Below, one piece after another: positions 31,601-40,424 of a stretch of DNA of 64,000 nucleotides. Location: the NCBI GenBank assembly GCA_020845575.1, contig JADLFL010000059.1, positions 1-64,000 of the forward strand, written 5' to 3'. The translations under genes and the position numbers were made by a program. How positions within the stretch are numbered: the stretch's first letter is position 1; each line of letters begins with the position of its first letter. The notes beneath the pieces were generated by a model. The model did no database searches. It was not told where the DNA came from and was given only the letters and a program-made list of their open reading frames with translations. This DNA comes from Acidobacteriota bacterium (GTDB lineage: Bacteria > Acidobacteriota > Vicinamibacteria > Vicinamibacterales > Vicinamibacteraceae).

Positions 31601-32222
31601 CGCATGGATGCGGATGACTCGTCGCCTCGGCGAGCAGGCGCTGTCGACGTTGCCAACGACCTTTCGTCCGCGAGTCGACGAGTTCGCCATTACGCAGATC
31701 AACAGCAATGGTGGCACGTTCCTGCGGGGACTCCTCGAGCACTGTCGTCCCTTTCCATCGAGTCCCATCGGCGATGAAGCGTTTCAAGCGGCGTGTTTTG
31801 AATGGACCATTGCAGCAGCCGACAACCTGGCGAAGCGGGGCGACCTCGAGGCTCTCTGTCGCGAGATTGGTCCCCTCTGTGCCGAGGCCAGGACCGCGAG
31901 TGACGTTGCTCCGGAGCACCTGCCAGTGTTCGAGCGCCTTCGCAGCGAACTGAAGGCGCGCTTTCACCCGCTCTTCCAGGACACACGGCTGCTCGCGACT
32001 CACGAGGTCAGTTGGCTGCTGGCGTCGCTGATGGTGTGGCGCTCGCTGGGTCGATTGCCATTCGCGACGTGCTCCGAAACGCTACTCGCACAGCTCTCGA
32101 CGCGGCTGTTCGATATCGCGCCTGCATTACTGGCGCACGACATAGTCAAGGTCTGTGCCATCGAGGCACTGCACACGCTCCAATCCAACCATGCCCCTGA
32201 ACCCCAGCTCGCTGACCAGTGA
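28671..32222 (+). CDS. Large unknown protein, DruH-like by position
   Basis: This 1183-aa protein heads the defence locus. I recognise no enzymatic motif. The N-terminal 240 residues look helical (FDDGFEKFEENFRKQLAGK). Residues about 250-850 are rich in short beta strands, suggesting several Ig-like or jelly-roll domains (TWQGSLDALVSEVGRYRIEL). The last 300 residues are helical again. There is no signal peptide, so it is cytoplasmic. It overlaps the DUF1998 helicase by 32 bases. A long protein of unknown fold directly before a DruE-type helicase is the layout of Druantia type III (druH-druE). That analogy rests on position and size, not on seen homology. Confidence 0.6.
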   Translation: MPTFDDGFEKFEENFRKQLAGKTLLGEIPFDEQYCDLLAEMFKGPLTQLGLGRGLQWIRARLPITFAMWLVNEAYYGYDGGLWPIVLPKLGLQHQPQSALLGKLFIEIIEAHKLPRFAKLNTKWSYLGPILAHCGIPKSRLPEFFEVVLPEAARIGVSSPEGLAEFEDHLEELRVAKVIDWFVRFGEKTSAEFLRRSVDMYRLARDGSDLPPAAALGLPERVRAAFADWRKTADIQGPESTRSRLRRPRLYVDPSQGLRLELPSQPCAPSHSELQWEIQVDSEANQLRRAPRFVGDTRTQADDVLLPKAFASVVVRLADPVGRALGIWVLNGVSPELPVIYFDPATTSLLPSQQVAAGVVGMMHPVGWSVALEPTTDAKTASVLSNLGALPFGWSAFRAAIFDLSGGTKVRFVDAQSIDRGTLELAEQLALPPRIDGVDVPFLMAPDRARVFSGSAPALLVAATLDEFRRDWHLRVSPVSELCDAAPPVVAPSAETLLAEAVDRDGKTWLRVPLDQPSLLGPRPWGVFDIAATGPMGQALRTRIATLPSIRLSHDWAEWRQGEMVQAQLSTNAQLTGADVRRVNHETWALPVGDGRAPLRVQFAGYGEQRWSIPLDLRLPMPSWSVFDESGAAHLVTWSSRPASVTLPDIDGRAPWLLARLETPWGIPHAVTASLCYHDRVLLSVPVPMEQSGFARLDLQRVMADARQAGLARTSLRLDLELTRTVSLQCLWVEHTWTVDHLSVTSDGDELRVTWNERVPVHGRVLRAYSLLQPWEAPRTVALGDDQSGTWQGSLDALVSEVGRYRIELGLEDEWTGSYQSVASAEWDHGHAEEWETAPLAGDSSIDGMLYRLLVAAASGRPLLPGHNAVGTDERAEELATKALLARQAVAHVPAVARQLDALLRRVDLWPLLRGVLAAGAAVTPRTLLELGVLTRPRFGAEGVPLSDERADALWRFWEPLGAWADLNAIEATGSQAAWMRMTRRLGEQALSTLPTTFRPRVDEFAITQINSNGGTFLRGLLEHCRPFPSSPIGDEAFQAACFEWTIAAADNLAKRGDLEALCREIGPLCAEARTASDVAPEHLPVFERLRSELKARFHPLFQDTRLLATHEVSWLLASLMVWRSLGRLPFATCSETLLAQLSTRLFDIAPALLAHDIVKVCAIEALHTLQSNHAPEPQLADQ

Positions 32223-35200
32223 CCTGATCGAGCAGTACTCGAGCTACCTTCGCAGTCGCTTTCACTTCCGCGACGCGGACCTGCGCGCGCAGTTCGCCAA
32301 GGCGCTGGGTGGCGATCGCCCGCTGCATGCGGGCCCATACCTCGAAGTACTTCCGGCGTTCAGGGCTGCTCGCAGCATCCGCGAGTTGAGCGCCGACGGT
32401 GTCCTTGCGCCTGAGTTCCTGAAGCTCGCCCCGAAGGCCGCCGACATTGAGCGGCCCCTCTATCTCCACCAGGAAGAGGCGATCACGAAGATTCAGGACG
32501 GGCGCAACGTCGTCGTGGCGACCGGCACGGGCAGCGGCAAGACCGAGACCTATCTGCTGCCGATCATCAGCCACCTGTTCGAGACGCTGTCGGCGGGCCC
32601 TCGCCGCCCCGCGGTGCGCGCGCTGCTGGTGTATCCGATGAACGCGCTCGCGAACGACCAGCTTAGACGAATCCGGCAGTTGCTCGCCGACGTGCCATCG
32701 CTGACCTTTGGTCGTTACACGGGCGAGACTCCGCAGACGAAGGACAAGGGCGAGGCGCGCTTCCGTCAGATGTGGCCGCATGAGCCAGTGCTGCGCAACG
32801 AACTCAAGAGCCGCGAAGAGATGTGGGCAGCCCCGCCCGACATCCTGATCACGAACTTCGCGATGCTGGAGTACCTCCTCGTCCGTCCGCAGGAAGCCGT
32901 CTTCTTCGCGCCTGGCACGGCCGAGTTCCTGAGGTTCCTCGTCTTCGACGAAGTCCACACCTACGACGGCGCGAAAGGCTGCGAGATTGCGATGCTGCTA
33001 CGACGGCTGAAGCATCGCATCGGGGCGACCGAGCGCGGACGCCTGCGATGCATCGCGACGAGCGCGACACTGGGCGGCGGGAAGGACTTCCCGGACGTCG
33101 CGGCATTTGCCGAACAGTTGTTCGATGAGCCGTTTGAATGGGGTGACCGAGCCAGCCGGCACGATGTCGTCCAGGCACACCGCGTCGAGTACGTCGAACC
33201 CGCTCGAACGTGGTGCCCTGAATCGTCGCTTTATCAACGGCTCGCCGACGCATTGACGTCGTCAGACCCCGGTGCGGCCTTGCTGCGCACCTGTCGCGCG
33301 ACCAGGCTGCCAACGGATGTCGTGGACGAGGCCCTCAGGGCGCTCGACGTCGAGGATGGGGCTGATGCGGCAGCGTCAGACCAGGAATCGGCCGACGACG
33401 AGTGGGGCTGGGGAACGCCGGCGGCAGCTCGCACAGAGGCCGCGCCGGCCGACGCTGCGCACATCAACCGCGCGTTGCATGTGCTGCTGCAGGGCGACGA
33501 GCGTATCGTTCGCCTTCGACGCGCCTGTGACAAGGGAGCGCGCCCGATCAATGAACTTGCGCGAGTCGTGTTCGAGGACCCCCTCGCTCCCGCGGTCGAC
33601 GGCCGCCTCCTGGCGCTGATTGGGCTGGCCGGCCGAGCAACAGCGCCGGATGGGCAGACCACGCTTCTGCGCGCTCGCTATCACTTCATGCTGCGTGCGC
33701 TCGAGGGCGGCTTCGTCTGCTTTGGGAAGCACGACGATGGTGCCCCGCACCTGCACCTGGAGCGGCGCACGACGTGTGCCGAGCACGGTCGCGACCACAA
33801 GACATTCGAGATTGGCGTTTGTCGCCGCTGCGGTGAAGCCGTGATCGCGGGAAGTCTTCAGCGAGACCCGATCACGCACCGTGACATCGTCGGCAGCGAC
33901 GATCCGACTCAGGACGCCCTGGTGGAGGACTCCGGACGTGTGCAGCGGGTGTTCCTGTCTTTGGCAGCGGCCGGGACAGAACGAATCGACGAGGACGAAC
34001 TCGACGCCGTCGACGAGGCGGCAGCGATCGGAGGCGACAAGGTCAAGCTCTGCGTTCGCTGTGGAACACTTGCGGAAGCAGGCGTGCAGGGTGACGTGTG
34101 TGAATGCGGTCCGCAGGCCGATGTTCGCGAGGCGTTCAAGTTGGAGGCGCGGGCTGGCGACTTGAAGGCCTGCCCGTCCTGTGGGACGCGCTCGCTGCAA
34201 AGGGAAGTGCTGCAACGGCTGTACACGGGACCAGACGAGCCAGTCGCCGAAGTGGCGACGACGTTGTTCCAGTCGGCCAATCGCGACCACCTCGACAAGG
34301 GTGCGCCGAAGCAGAAGCTCCTGACCTTTTCCGACAGCCGACAGGACGCTGCGTTTTTTGCACCGTACCTGGACAGCCTGTACAAGGCATCCCTGCGTCG
34401 CCGCGTGATGCTCGCGGCTATCGAGGCGGCTGACGGAGCGATGGCGGTTCCTGACTTGGCCACACGACTGGCTCAGGAGATCGAACAGCGCCACTGGCTT
34501 GGAATCAACGCCACCACCGGCGAGATCCAGACCGAGGCGTGGCGGTGGGTTGTGGGCGAACTGCTGCGCACGTCACGCGATCGCCGTAGCCTGGAGGAAC
34601 TGGCACTCGTCCGGTTCGCGTTGCGCCGTTTCCCCGACGTGCCAGCGCCGCCACCGCTGCTCCGCGCACCGTGGAACTTCACCGAGCAGGAGGCATGGGC
34701 GCTCGTCGAAGTGCTGGTCGACAGCCTGCGTGATCGCTTCATCATGGCGTCGCCTCCGGGAATCGTCCGCGATGACGAGGTGTACCTCCCCGGCCGCGGA
34801 GACATCGCGATCGCGGTCAAGCGCACGCCGAATGACCCGGGAACGCGGTCCTGGGTGCCGGAGCTGGCGCATCTCTCCAATGCCCGGCTCGATTATCTCG
34901 AGCGGCTCGCGACGCGCCGCGGGTTGGCGGTGAGCGCAGAACAGATTCGAACCTTCCTGGCCCAGCTGTTCACGCGCTACCTGACCGAGCCGGCCGGTGC
35001 ATTCGTCAAGCGGTACTTCGAGGCCGACAATCGAAATCTCGCGCAGGGTGTCGTCTATCGTCTGTCGCCACGCGGATGGGAGGTGTCACCGGCGCGTCTG
35101 TCTGGCACGGCCCACAGGTGTACCCGGTGCGGTGTGCGGACGTTCACGTCGATCAGCGGCGTCTGCCCGACCTATCGTTGTGACGGCGAACTCCACGCTG

Positions 35201-37440
35201 ATGTGGCACGAGACGATCGTGCCAACTACTTCGAGCGTCGCTACCGCGAGATGGCGGCACTGTGGCTGGTCGCCCGCGAGCACACGGCGCAACTCGACTC
35301 CGACACGGCGTCGGACTACCAGAACCTGTTCTTCGAAGGGCAGATCGACGTCCTGAGCTGCTCCACGACCTTCGAGCTCGGCGTGGACCTCGGCGAGCTC
35401 GAGACCGTGCTGATGCGAAACGTGCCGCCCACACCCGCCAACTACGCGCAGCGCGCTGGCCGTGCGGGCCGCCGCCTCGGCAGCGCGGCGTTCGTGGTGT
35501 CGTACGCGCAGCGCCGCTCGCACGATCTCACGTACTTCGGCGAACCACTTCGCATGATCGCCGGCCGCGTGCGCCCGCCGTCGTTCCGGCTCGACAACGA
35601 GCGGATCGTTCGTCGTCACGTCTACGCCACCGCCCTGGCGGAGTTCTTCCTGTCGCAGCCGAGTGCCTTCGGCAAGGGGCGACAGAGCGACTTGTTCGGC
35701 GGCGACGTCGCGGCCGAATCGCGGGTGGGCGAACTGGTGACATTCCTCGAAGGACATCCTGCTGGTCTCGGAGCGGGCCTGCAGTTCATCGTGCCCGCGT
35801 CGCTACAAGGTGAGCTCGGGATCAAGTCGTGGGGATGGCTACCGCGGTTCCTTTCGACTGGAGTGACGTCGGTCGCGAGCGTGCAGGCAGAGTACCGGCG
35901 GGACAGCGACTACTACCTGGGCGTTGAGCAGGAGGAGTCCAGGGCGGGGCACCACAAGCGAGCGGGGCTGATGAAGTGGGTGCGCAGCACGGTTCAGCGG
36001 CGCCCGTTGCTCGGCGTGCTGGCCAATCGCGGCTTGTTTCCCAAGTATGGGTTCCCGGTCGATGTCGTCGAGCTGGAAGTCGCACCGGAGGCCATCAACA
36101 ACGTCGTGCGCGGCGAGGGGCACAGTGCAGACAGTTTCGGATTGTCGCTGCAGCGAGATCTCCGTCTCGCCATCGCCGAGTACGCGCCTGGGAGTGAAGT
36201 CGTCGCGGCAGGCCACGTGTGGCAAAGCGCGGGACTCAAGGTGCTGCCCGACCAGCGGCTCGAAGAGCGGCGCTATTTGACCTGTGGATGCGGCGCATTT
36301 CAGCTGCTCGCCCCAGGAGAAGAACCCGCGGCGTGCCCGAACTGTGGTGCCGCGCACAATGGGCGGTTCCGCACCTACATCAAGCCGGAGTTCGGGTTCG
36401 TGACGACGACGCAGACGCCGAAGCGATCGACGACGCGCCGGCCAGGCCGCCAATACGCCTCCCGGCTGGCGTTTGCCGGCTACCTCGGAAGCCTGCCTCA
36501 GGAGTATACGGAGCGCTATCCGGGCATCCGCGTGGGAACGCCGCGGCAGGGGCGCCTTGTCAGTATCAACACCGGCTCCGCCAACCGCGGCTTCCGGGTC
36601 TGTCAATCATGCGGGGCTGCCGAGGTCATCCCGCACAAAGGCTTGCCGTTCCTGCAGTCGCACAAGAGTCCTCGCGGCCGCGATTGTACTGGGCAGGTCA
36701 GCTATCAGATCGACCTCGGCCATGACTTCATCACCGATGTTCTCGAGATCCACTTGAACACGCACCTGCCGATGCGTGTCGCCGACTGGTGGTCCGTCGG
36801 CTATGCCATTGCGGAAGGCACGACCTCCGCGCTCGGCATCAAGCGTGACGACATCGACCTTGCGCTCAGGCTCGCGCCGGAGGGCGGCTACTCGGTGTTC
36901 CTCACAGACTCGGTGCCTGGCGGCGCTGGCCACGTGGCGCGCATCCACGAACACCTGCCGCTCGTCCTCCGGAAGGCGCTGGATCGCGTGGAGCACTGCG
37001 CGTGTGAAGAGACCACGAGTTGCTACCAGTGCCTGCGCACGTACAGCAACCAGCGCATGCATGCGCGGCTTTCTCGAGGCGTGGCCGCCGCCTTCCTGCG
37101 CGAGGCCCTCGAACCGGCCCGGACCTCAGGTCGGGTCCGGCCGCCTGCCAGCCCGGCGAGCGAGGATCCCCTCGGCCTGATTCTCGACGCCGACGTCAGG
37201 GACGTCCTCCGCACGCTGGTCCCGCATGACGTTCCTGTTCCGGAGGTCGGCTTCGAGATCGTCGATGAACAAGGAGCAGTGGCCGGCGAGTTCGAGGCTG
37301 CGTGGCCGGCCAGCCACGTCGGCCTCGTGCTCGAGGCGCCGGACGCGCCCATGCCGGCGCCCTGGCGCGTGCTCAGGGCCGAGGACTTCCTGGCGCGGCC
37401 GGCTTCCCTGACCGAACTGCTCGCGGGCCCTGTCTCGTGA
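32191..37440 (+). CDS. YprA-type DEAD/DEAH helicase with DUF1998 (helicase 1)
   Basis: This 1749-aa superfamily 2 helicase has Walker A ATGTGSGKTE at residues 110-119, LLVYPMNALANDQ (Ia), DEVH at 253-256 and ATSATLGGG (III). The C-terminal RecA domain is STTFELGVDLGELETV with QRAGRAGRR. Zinc-finger-like cysteine pairs lie between the domains (CRRCG, CVRCG, CPSCG, CTRCG). The DUF1998 tail is FLTDSVPGGAGHVARIHE with HCACEETTSCYQCLRTY. The last 90 residues resemble a degenerate nuclease fold. Such helicases are the core of Druantia (DruE), DISARM (DrmA/B) and Dpd. The ATG at 32191 was preferred to that at 32155 as it begins the conserved-looking N-terminus. Confidence 0.85.
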   Translation: MPLNPSSLTSDLIEQYSSYLRSRFHFRDADLRAQFAKALGGDRPLHAGPYLEVLPAFRAARSIRELSADGVLAPEFLKLAPKAADIERPLYLHQEEAITKIQDGRNVVVATGTGSGKTETYLLPIISHLFETLSAGPRRPAVRALLVYPMNALANDQLRRIRQLLADVPSLTFGRYTGETPQTKDKGEARFRQMWPHEPVLRNELKSREEMWAAPPDILITNFAMLEYLLVRPQEAVFFAPGTAEFLRFLVFDEVHTYDGAKGCEIAMLLRRLKHRIGATERGRLRCIATSATLGGGKDFPDVAAFAEQLFDEPFEWGDRASRHDVVQAHRVEYVEPARTWCPESSLYQRLADALTSSDPGAALLRTCRATRLPTDVVDEALRALDVEDGADAAASDQESADDEWGWGTPAAARTEAAPADAAHINRALHVLLQGDERIVRLRRACDKGARPINELARVVFEDPLAPAVDGRLLALIGLAGRATAPDGQTTLLRARYHFMLRALEGGFVCFGKHDDGAPHLHLERRTTCAEHGRDHKTFEIGVCRRCGEAVIAGSLQRDPITHRDIVGSDDPTQDALVEDSGRVQRVFLSLAAAGTERIDEDELDAVDEAAAIGGDKVKLCVRCGTLAEAGVQGDVCECGPQADVREAFKLEARAGDLKACPSCGTRSLQREVLQRLYTGPDEPVAEVATTLFQSANRDHLDKGAPKQKLLTFSDSRQDAAFFAPYLDSLYKASLRRRVMLAAIEAADGAMAVPDLATRLAQEIEQRHWLGINATTGEIQTEAWRWVVGELLRTSRDRRSLEELALVRFALRRFPDVPAPPPLLRAPWNFTEQEAWALVEVLVDSLRDRFIMASPPGIVRDDEVYLPGRGDIAIAVKRTPNDPGTRSWVPELAHLSNARLDYLERLATRRGLAVSAEQIRTFLAQLFTRYLTEPAGAFVKRYFEADNRNLAQGVVYRLSPRGWEVSPARLSGTAHRCTRCGVRTFTSISGVCPTYRCDGELHADVARDDRANYFERRYREMAALWLVAREHTAQLDSDTASDYQNLFFEGQIDVLSCSTTFELGVDLGELETVLMRNVPPTPANYAQRAGRAGRRLGSAAFVVSYAQRRSHDLTYFGEPLRMIAGRVRPPSFRLDNERIVRRHVYATALAEFFLSQPSAFGKGRQSDLFGGDVAAESRVGELVTFLEGHPAGLGAGLQFIVPASLQGELGIKSWGWLPRFLSTGVTSVASVQAEYRRDSDYYLGVEQEESRAGHHKRAGLMKWVRSTVQRRPLLGVLANRGLFPKYGFPVDVVELEVAPEAINNVVRGEGHSADSFGLSLQRDLRLAIAEYAPGSEVVAAGHVWQSAGLKVLPDQRLEERRYLTCGCGAFQLLAPGEEPAACPNCGAAHNGRFRTYIKPEFGFVTTTQTPKRSTTRRPGRQYASRLAFAGYLGSLPQEYTERYPGIRVGTPRQGRLVSINTGSANRGFRVCQSCGAAEVIPHKGLPFLQSHKSPRGRDCTGQVSYQIDLGHDFITDVLEIHLNTHLPMRVADWWSVGYAIAEGTTSALGIKRDDIDLALRLAPEGGYSVFLTDSVPGGAGHVARIHEHLPLVLRKALDRVEHCACEETTSCYQCLRTYSNQRMHARLSRGVAAAFLREALEPARTSGRVRPPASPASEDPLGLILDADVRDVLRTLVPHDVPVPEVGFEIVDEQGAVAGEFEAAWPASHVGLVLEAPDAPMPAPWRVLRAEDFLARPASLTELLAGPVS

Positions 37441-37489
37441 GTTCGATGCCCTTGCTCTCCGTGAACATCGCGGACATCATGGCGCGCGC

Positions 37490-40408
37490 ATGGTGACCGC
37501 GACCCGCATTCCCCTTGCCCCTGGTGCTCGCGTCGTGATCCGCGACGAGGAATGGATCGTCCGCCGCGTGGATCCCTCGTCCGACGGCGGTGATCTCCTC
37601 GTCTGCGACGGCGTTTCCGAGGTCGTGCGCGGCCGCACGGCGCAGTTCCTGACGGTCCTCGAGGACGATCGCATCGAGGTGCTGGACCCGGCGGAGACGA
37701 CGCTCGTGGCCGACACGTCTCCGCACTTCAACGCCGGCCTGCTGCACATCGAGGCGATGCTGCGGCGCAACCTGCCCAACGACGACCGCATCCGGCTGGG
37801 GCACCGAGCGGTGATGGACGTGGTGCCGTACCAGCTCGATCCGGCGCTGCAGGCGCTTCGGCAGCCGAGACAGCGCATCCTGATCGCCGACGCGACGGGG
37901 CTCGGCAAGACCCTCGAGGCGGGCATCCTCACCACCGAGTTGGTTCAGCGCGGTCGCGGGACGCGCATCCTCGTGGTGACGCTCAAGAGCATGTTGACGC
38001 AGTTCCAGAAGGAGTTCTGGACGCGCTTCTCGATTCCGCTCGTGCGGCTCGACTCCGTCGGGCTGGCCGCCGTGCGCAACCGCATTCCGGCCAACCACAA
38101 TCCGTTCAACTACTACGACCGCACGATCATCTCGATCGACTCGCTGAAGAACAACCTCGAGTACCGCAACTACCTCGAGCAGGCGTGGTGGGATCTGATC
38201 ATCATCGACGAGTGTCACAACGTGGCCGCGCGTGCGACCGACAGCGGCCTGTCGCGGCGCGCGCGCCTGGCTCGTCTGCTCGCGGGCCGTTCCGATGCCC
38301 TCGTCCTCTTGTCGGCAACGCCCCACGACGGGTCGGCGCGATCGTTCGCGTCGCTTGTCACCTTGCTCGACCCGACAGCAATCAGCGACCCCGAGGACTA
38401 CACGCCGGAGGACTACCGGGACAAGGGCCTGGTGATTCGGCGGTTCAAGAAGGACATCCGCGACCAGGTGCGGCAGCAGTTCGAGGACCGCGAGACCACG
38501 GTGCTGCGTGCCAGGGCGAGCGCCGAGGAAGACGCGGCGTTCGAGGCGCTGCTCGCAGTGCCGTTCACCCATGGTGGACATCGCACGGCGGGCAGGCAGC
38601 ATGAGCTCTTGCGGCTCTCGCTTCAGAAAGCGCTGTTCTCGAGCCCTGCGGCGGCCGCCCAGTCGACGCGCAATCGGATGGCTTCGCTCGAACAGCGAGA
38701 GCTGGTCACCAACGAGACGAGAGCGGAGCACGCCGCTCTCGCCGAGCTGCTGGAGAAGGTCGACGCCATCACGCCCGCGTGTTTCAGTCGCTGGCAGCGG
38801 CTCCTCCAGCTCCTGCGCGATCCGTCGTACGGATGGTCGGCACAGCAGGACGATGATCGGGTCGTGATCTTCTCGGAGCGCCTCGACACGCTGGCCTGGT
38901 TGCGCGAGGAGCTGGGACGCGCCCTGAAGCTGCGGGCAGACGACTCGGACACGAGCCAGGTCGCTGTGCTGCACGGCGAACTGCCGGACACGGCCCAAAT
39001 GGCGCTTGTCGAGCGCTTTGGTCGCCAGACTGACCCGCTGCGTATCCTCCTGTGCTCCGATGTGGCCTCGGAGGGCCTCAACCTGCACCACTTCTGCCAC
39101 CGGCTGGTGCACTTCGACTTGCCGTGGTCCCTGATGGTCTTCCAGCAGCGCAACGGACGCATCGACCGCTACGGCCAGACGCGGAAGCCGCTCATCAGCT
39201 ATCTGCTAACCAGCACCGACGTCGAGCGAATCAAGGGCGACCTCCGAATCCTCGAGGTGCTCCAGCGCAAGGACGACCGCGCAAACCAGGACCTCGGCGA
39301 TCCAAGCGCGTTCATGCACCTGTGCGATCCGGACGCCGAAGCAAAGAAGGTCGCAGAGGTCATGGCCGCCGGCACCGATGCGGAGGCTTTCGACCGCGAG
39401 CTCGAACGCGATGCGGCGACCACGACCGAAGGCGAGGGGGACTGGCTGTTGAACCTCTTCAACGCTCCTCCCGAAGCGACCACCTCGTCTGCGCTCGACG
39501 CCATCTCCGAGGCGCCGTCGCTGTTCCCCGACGACTATGGCTTCGCGAAGGCCGCGCTCGAGGAACTCGGGCGGGGCAAGGCCATCGCCCAGTGGTCGCA
39601 CCATGATGCGAGCCGCACCCTCACCGTGACAGCACCGGCGGACTTGCAGGCGCGGCTCCGGCAGATTCCGCGCGAGGCACGCGATGCCGATGATCGCTAC
39701 GTGCTGACCGTGGAGAGGGCGCACGTTGCCGAAGCCATCGAACGCGCCCGCCAGGCGAAGTCGGCCGAGGAGAGCTGGCCCGACCTGCAGTACCTCTGGC
39801 CGCAGCACCCAATCAGCGAGTGGCTCCGGGATCGCGTGCTGGTGCACTTCGGCCGGCACACCGCGCCCGTGCTCCGATCGCCTCACCTCGCTGAGGGCGA
39901 GCGAGCGCTGTTGATGCTCGCGCTGATCCCCAATCGAAAGGGGCAGCCGATGGTGGTGGAGTGGCGCGCCGTGGTCCTACACGCCTCGCACTCGACAGCC
40001 TCGCTCGAGGACTTCGGGACGTTTGTCGCGAGGGCGGGGCTGAAGGCCGGCGCGTTGCCGAATCCCAACTCGTCTCTGGACACCCTGGGCCTCCAGGCAG
40101 ATCTCCGCGTTGCGGTCGCCCGTATGCAGCAGCACATGGCCGAACGGCAGGCCGGGTTCGCTCGTGAGATGGAAGCGCGCCTGTCGTCAACGCTCGCCAG
40201 ACTCGAGGAACTGCAGGGTCGCCAACTGCTGCAGTTGCAACTCCGCTTCGAGGAGATGGGTGGGCCCGAGAACCTGCGCCGAGGGCAGAAGGCGCGCCGC
40301 GAAGGCGAGATCCACCGGGTGTTCGACGACTACAAGAAGTGGGTCGAGGACAGCCTCGAGACCGAGCCCCATCCGCACCTCCAGGTGCTCGCGGCGGTCT
40401 GCCGCTGA
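37490..40408 (+). CDS. SNF2/RapA-like helicase (DrmD-like)
   Basis: This 972-aa protein is a Swi2/Snf2 ATPase. The N-terminal small beta domain (LAPGARVVIRDEEWIVRRVD) is like that of RapA/HepA. Walker A is DATGLGKT at 134-141, DECH is at 240-243 and SATPHDG follows. The second RecA domain gives SDVASEGLNLHHFCHRLVHF and QQRNGRIDRYGQ. The C-terminal 250 residues include a coiled coil (ERQAGFAREMEARLSSTLAR). It resembles DrmD, the SNF2 protein of class 1 DISARM, and the next gene is a methyltransferase, as in that system. It starts 49 bases after helicase 1; a 19-codon frame (GTG 37437 to TGA 37496) bridges the gap. Confidence 0.88.
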   Translation: MVTATRIPLAPGARVVIRDEEWIVRRVDPSSDGGDLLVCDGVSEVVRGRTAQFLTVLEDDRIEVLDPAETTLVADTSPHFNAGLLHIEAMLRRNLPNDDRIRLGHRAVMDVVPYQLDPALQALRQPRQRILIADATGLGKTLEAGILTTELVQRGRGTRILVVTLKSMLTQFQKEFWTRFSIPLVRLDSVGLAAVRNRIPANHNPFNYYDRTIISIDSLKNNLEYRNYLEQAWWDLIIIDECHNVAARATDSGLSRRARLARLLAGRSDALVLLSATPHDGSARSFASLVTLLDPTAISDPEDYTPEDYRDKGLVIRRFKKDIRDQVRQQFEDRETTVLRARASAEEDAAFEALLAVPFTHGGHRTAGRQHELLRLSLQKALFSSPAAAAQSTRNRMASLEQRELVTNETRAEHAALAELLEKVDAITPACFSRWQRLLQLLRDPSYGWSAQQDDDRVVIFSERLDTLAWLREELGRALKLRADDSDTSQVAVLHGELPDTAQMALVERFGRQTDPLRILLCSDVASEGLNLHHFCHRLVHFDLPWSLMVFQQRNGRIDRYGQTRKPLISYLLTSTDVERIKGDLRILEVLQRKDDRANQDLGDPSAFMHLCDPDAEAKKVAEVMAAGTDAEAFDRELERDAATTTEGEGDWLLNLFNAPPEATTSSALDAISEAPSLFPDDYGFAKAALEELGRGKAIAQWSHHDASRTLTVTAPADLQARLRQIPREARDADDRYVLTVERAHVAEAIERARQAKSAEESWPDLQYLWPQHPISEWLRDRVLVHFGRHTAPVLRSPHLAEGERALLMLALIPNRKGQPMVVEWRAVVLHASHSTASLEDFGTFVARAGLKAGALPNPNSSLDTLGLQADLRVAVARMQQHMAERQAGFAREMEARLSSTLARLEELQGRQLLQLQLRFEEMGGPENLRRGQKARREGEIHRVFDDYKKWVEDSLETEPHPHLQVLAAVCR

Positions 40409-40424
40409 CCTGGCGCACCTGACC

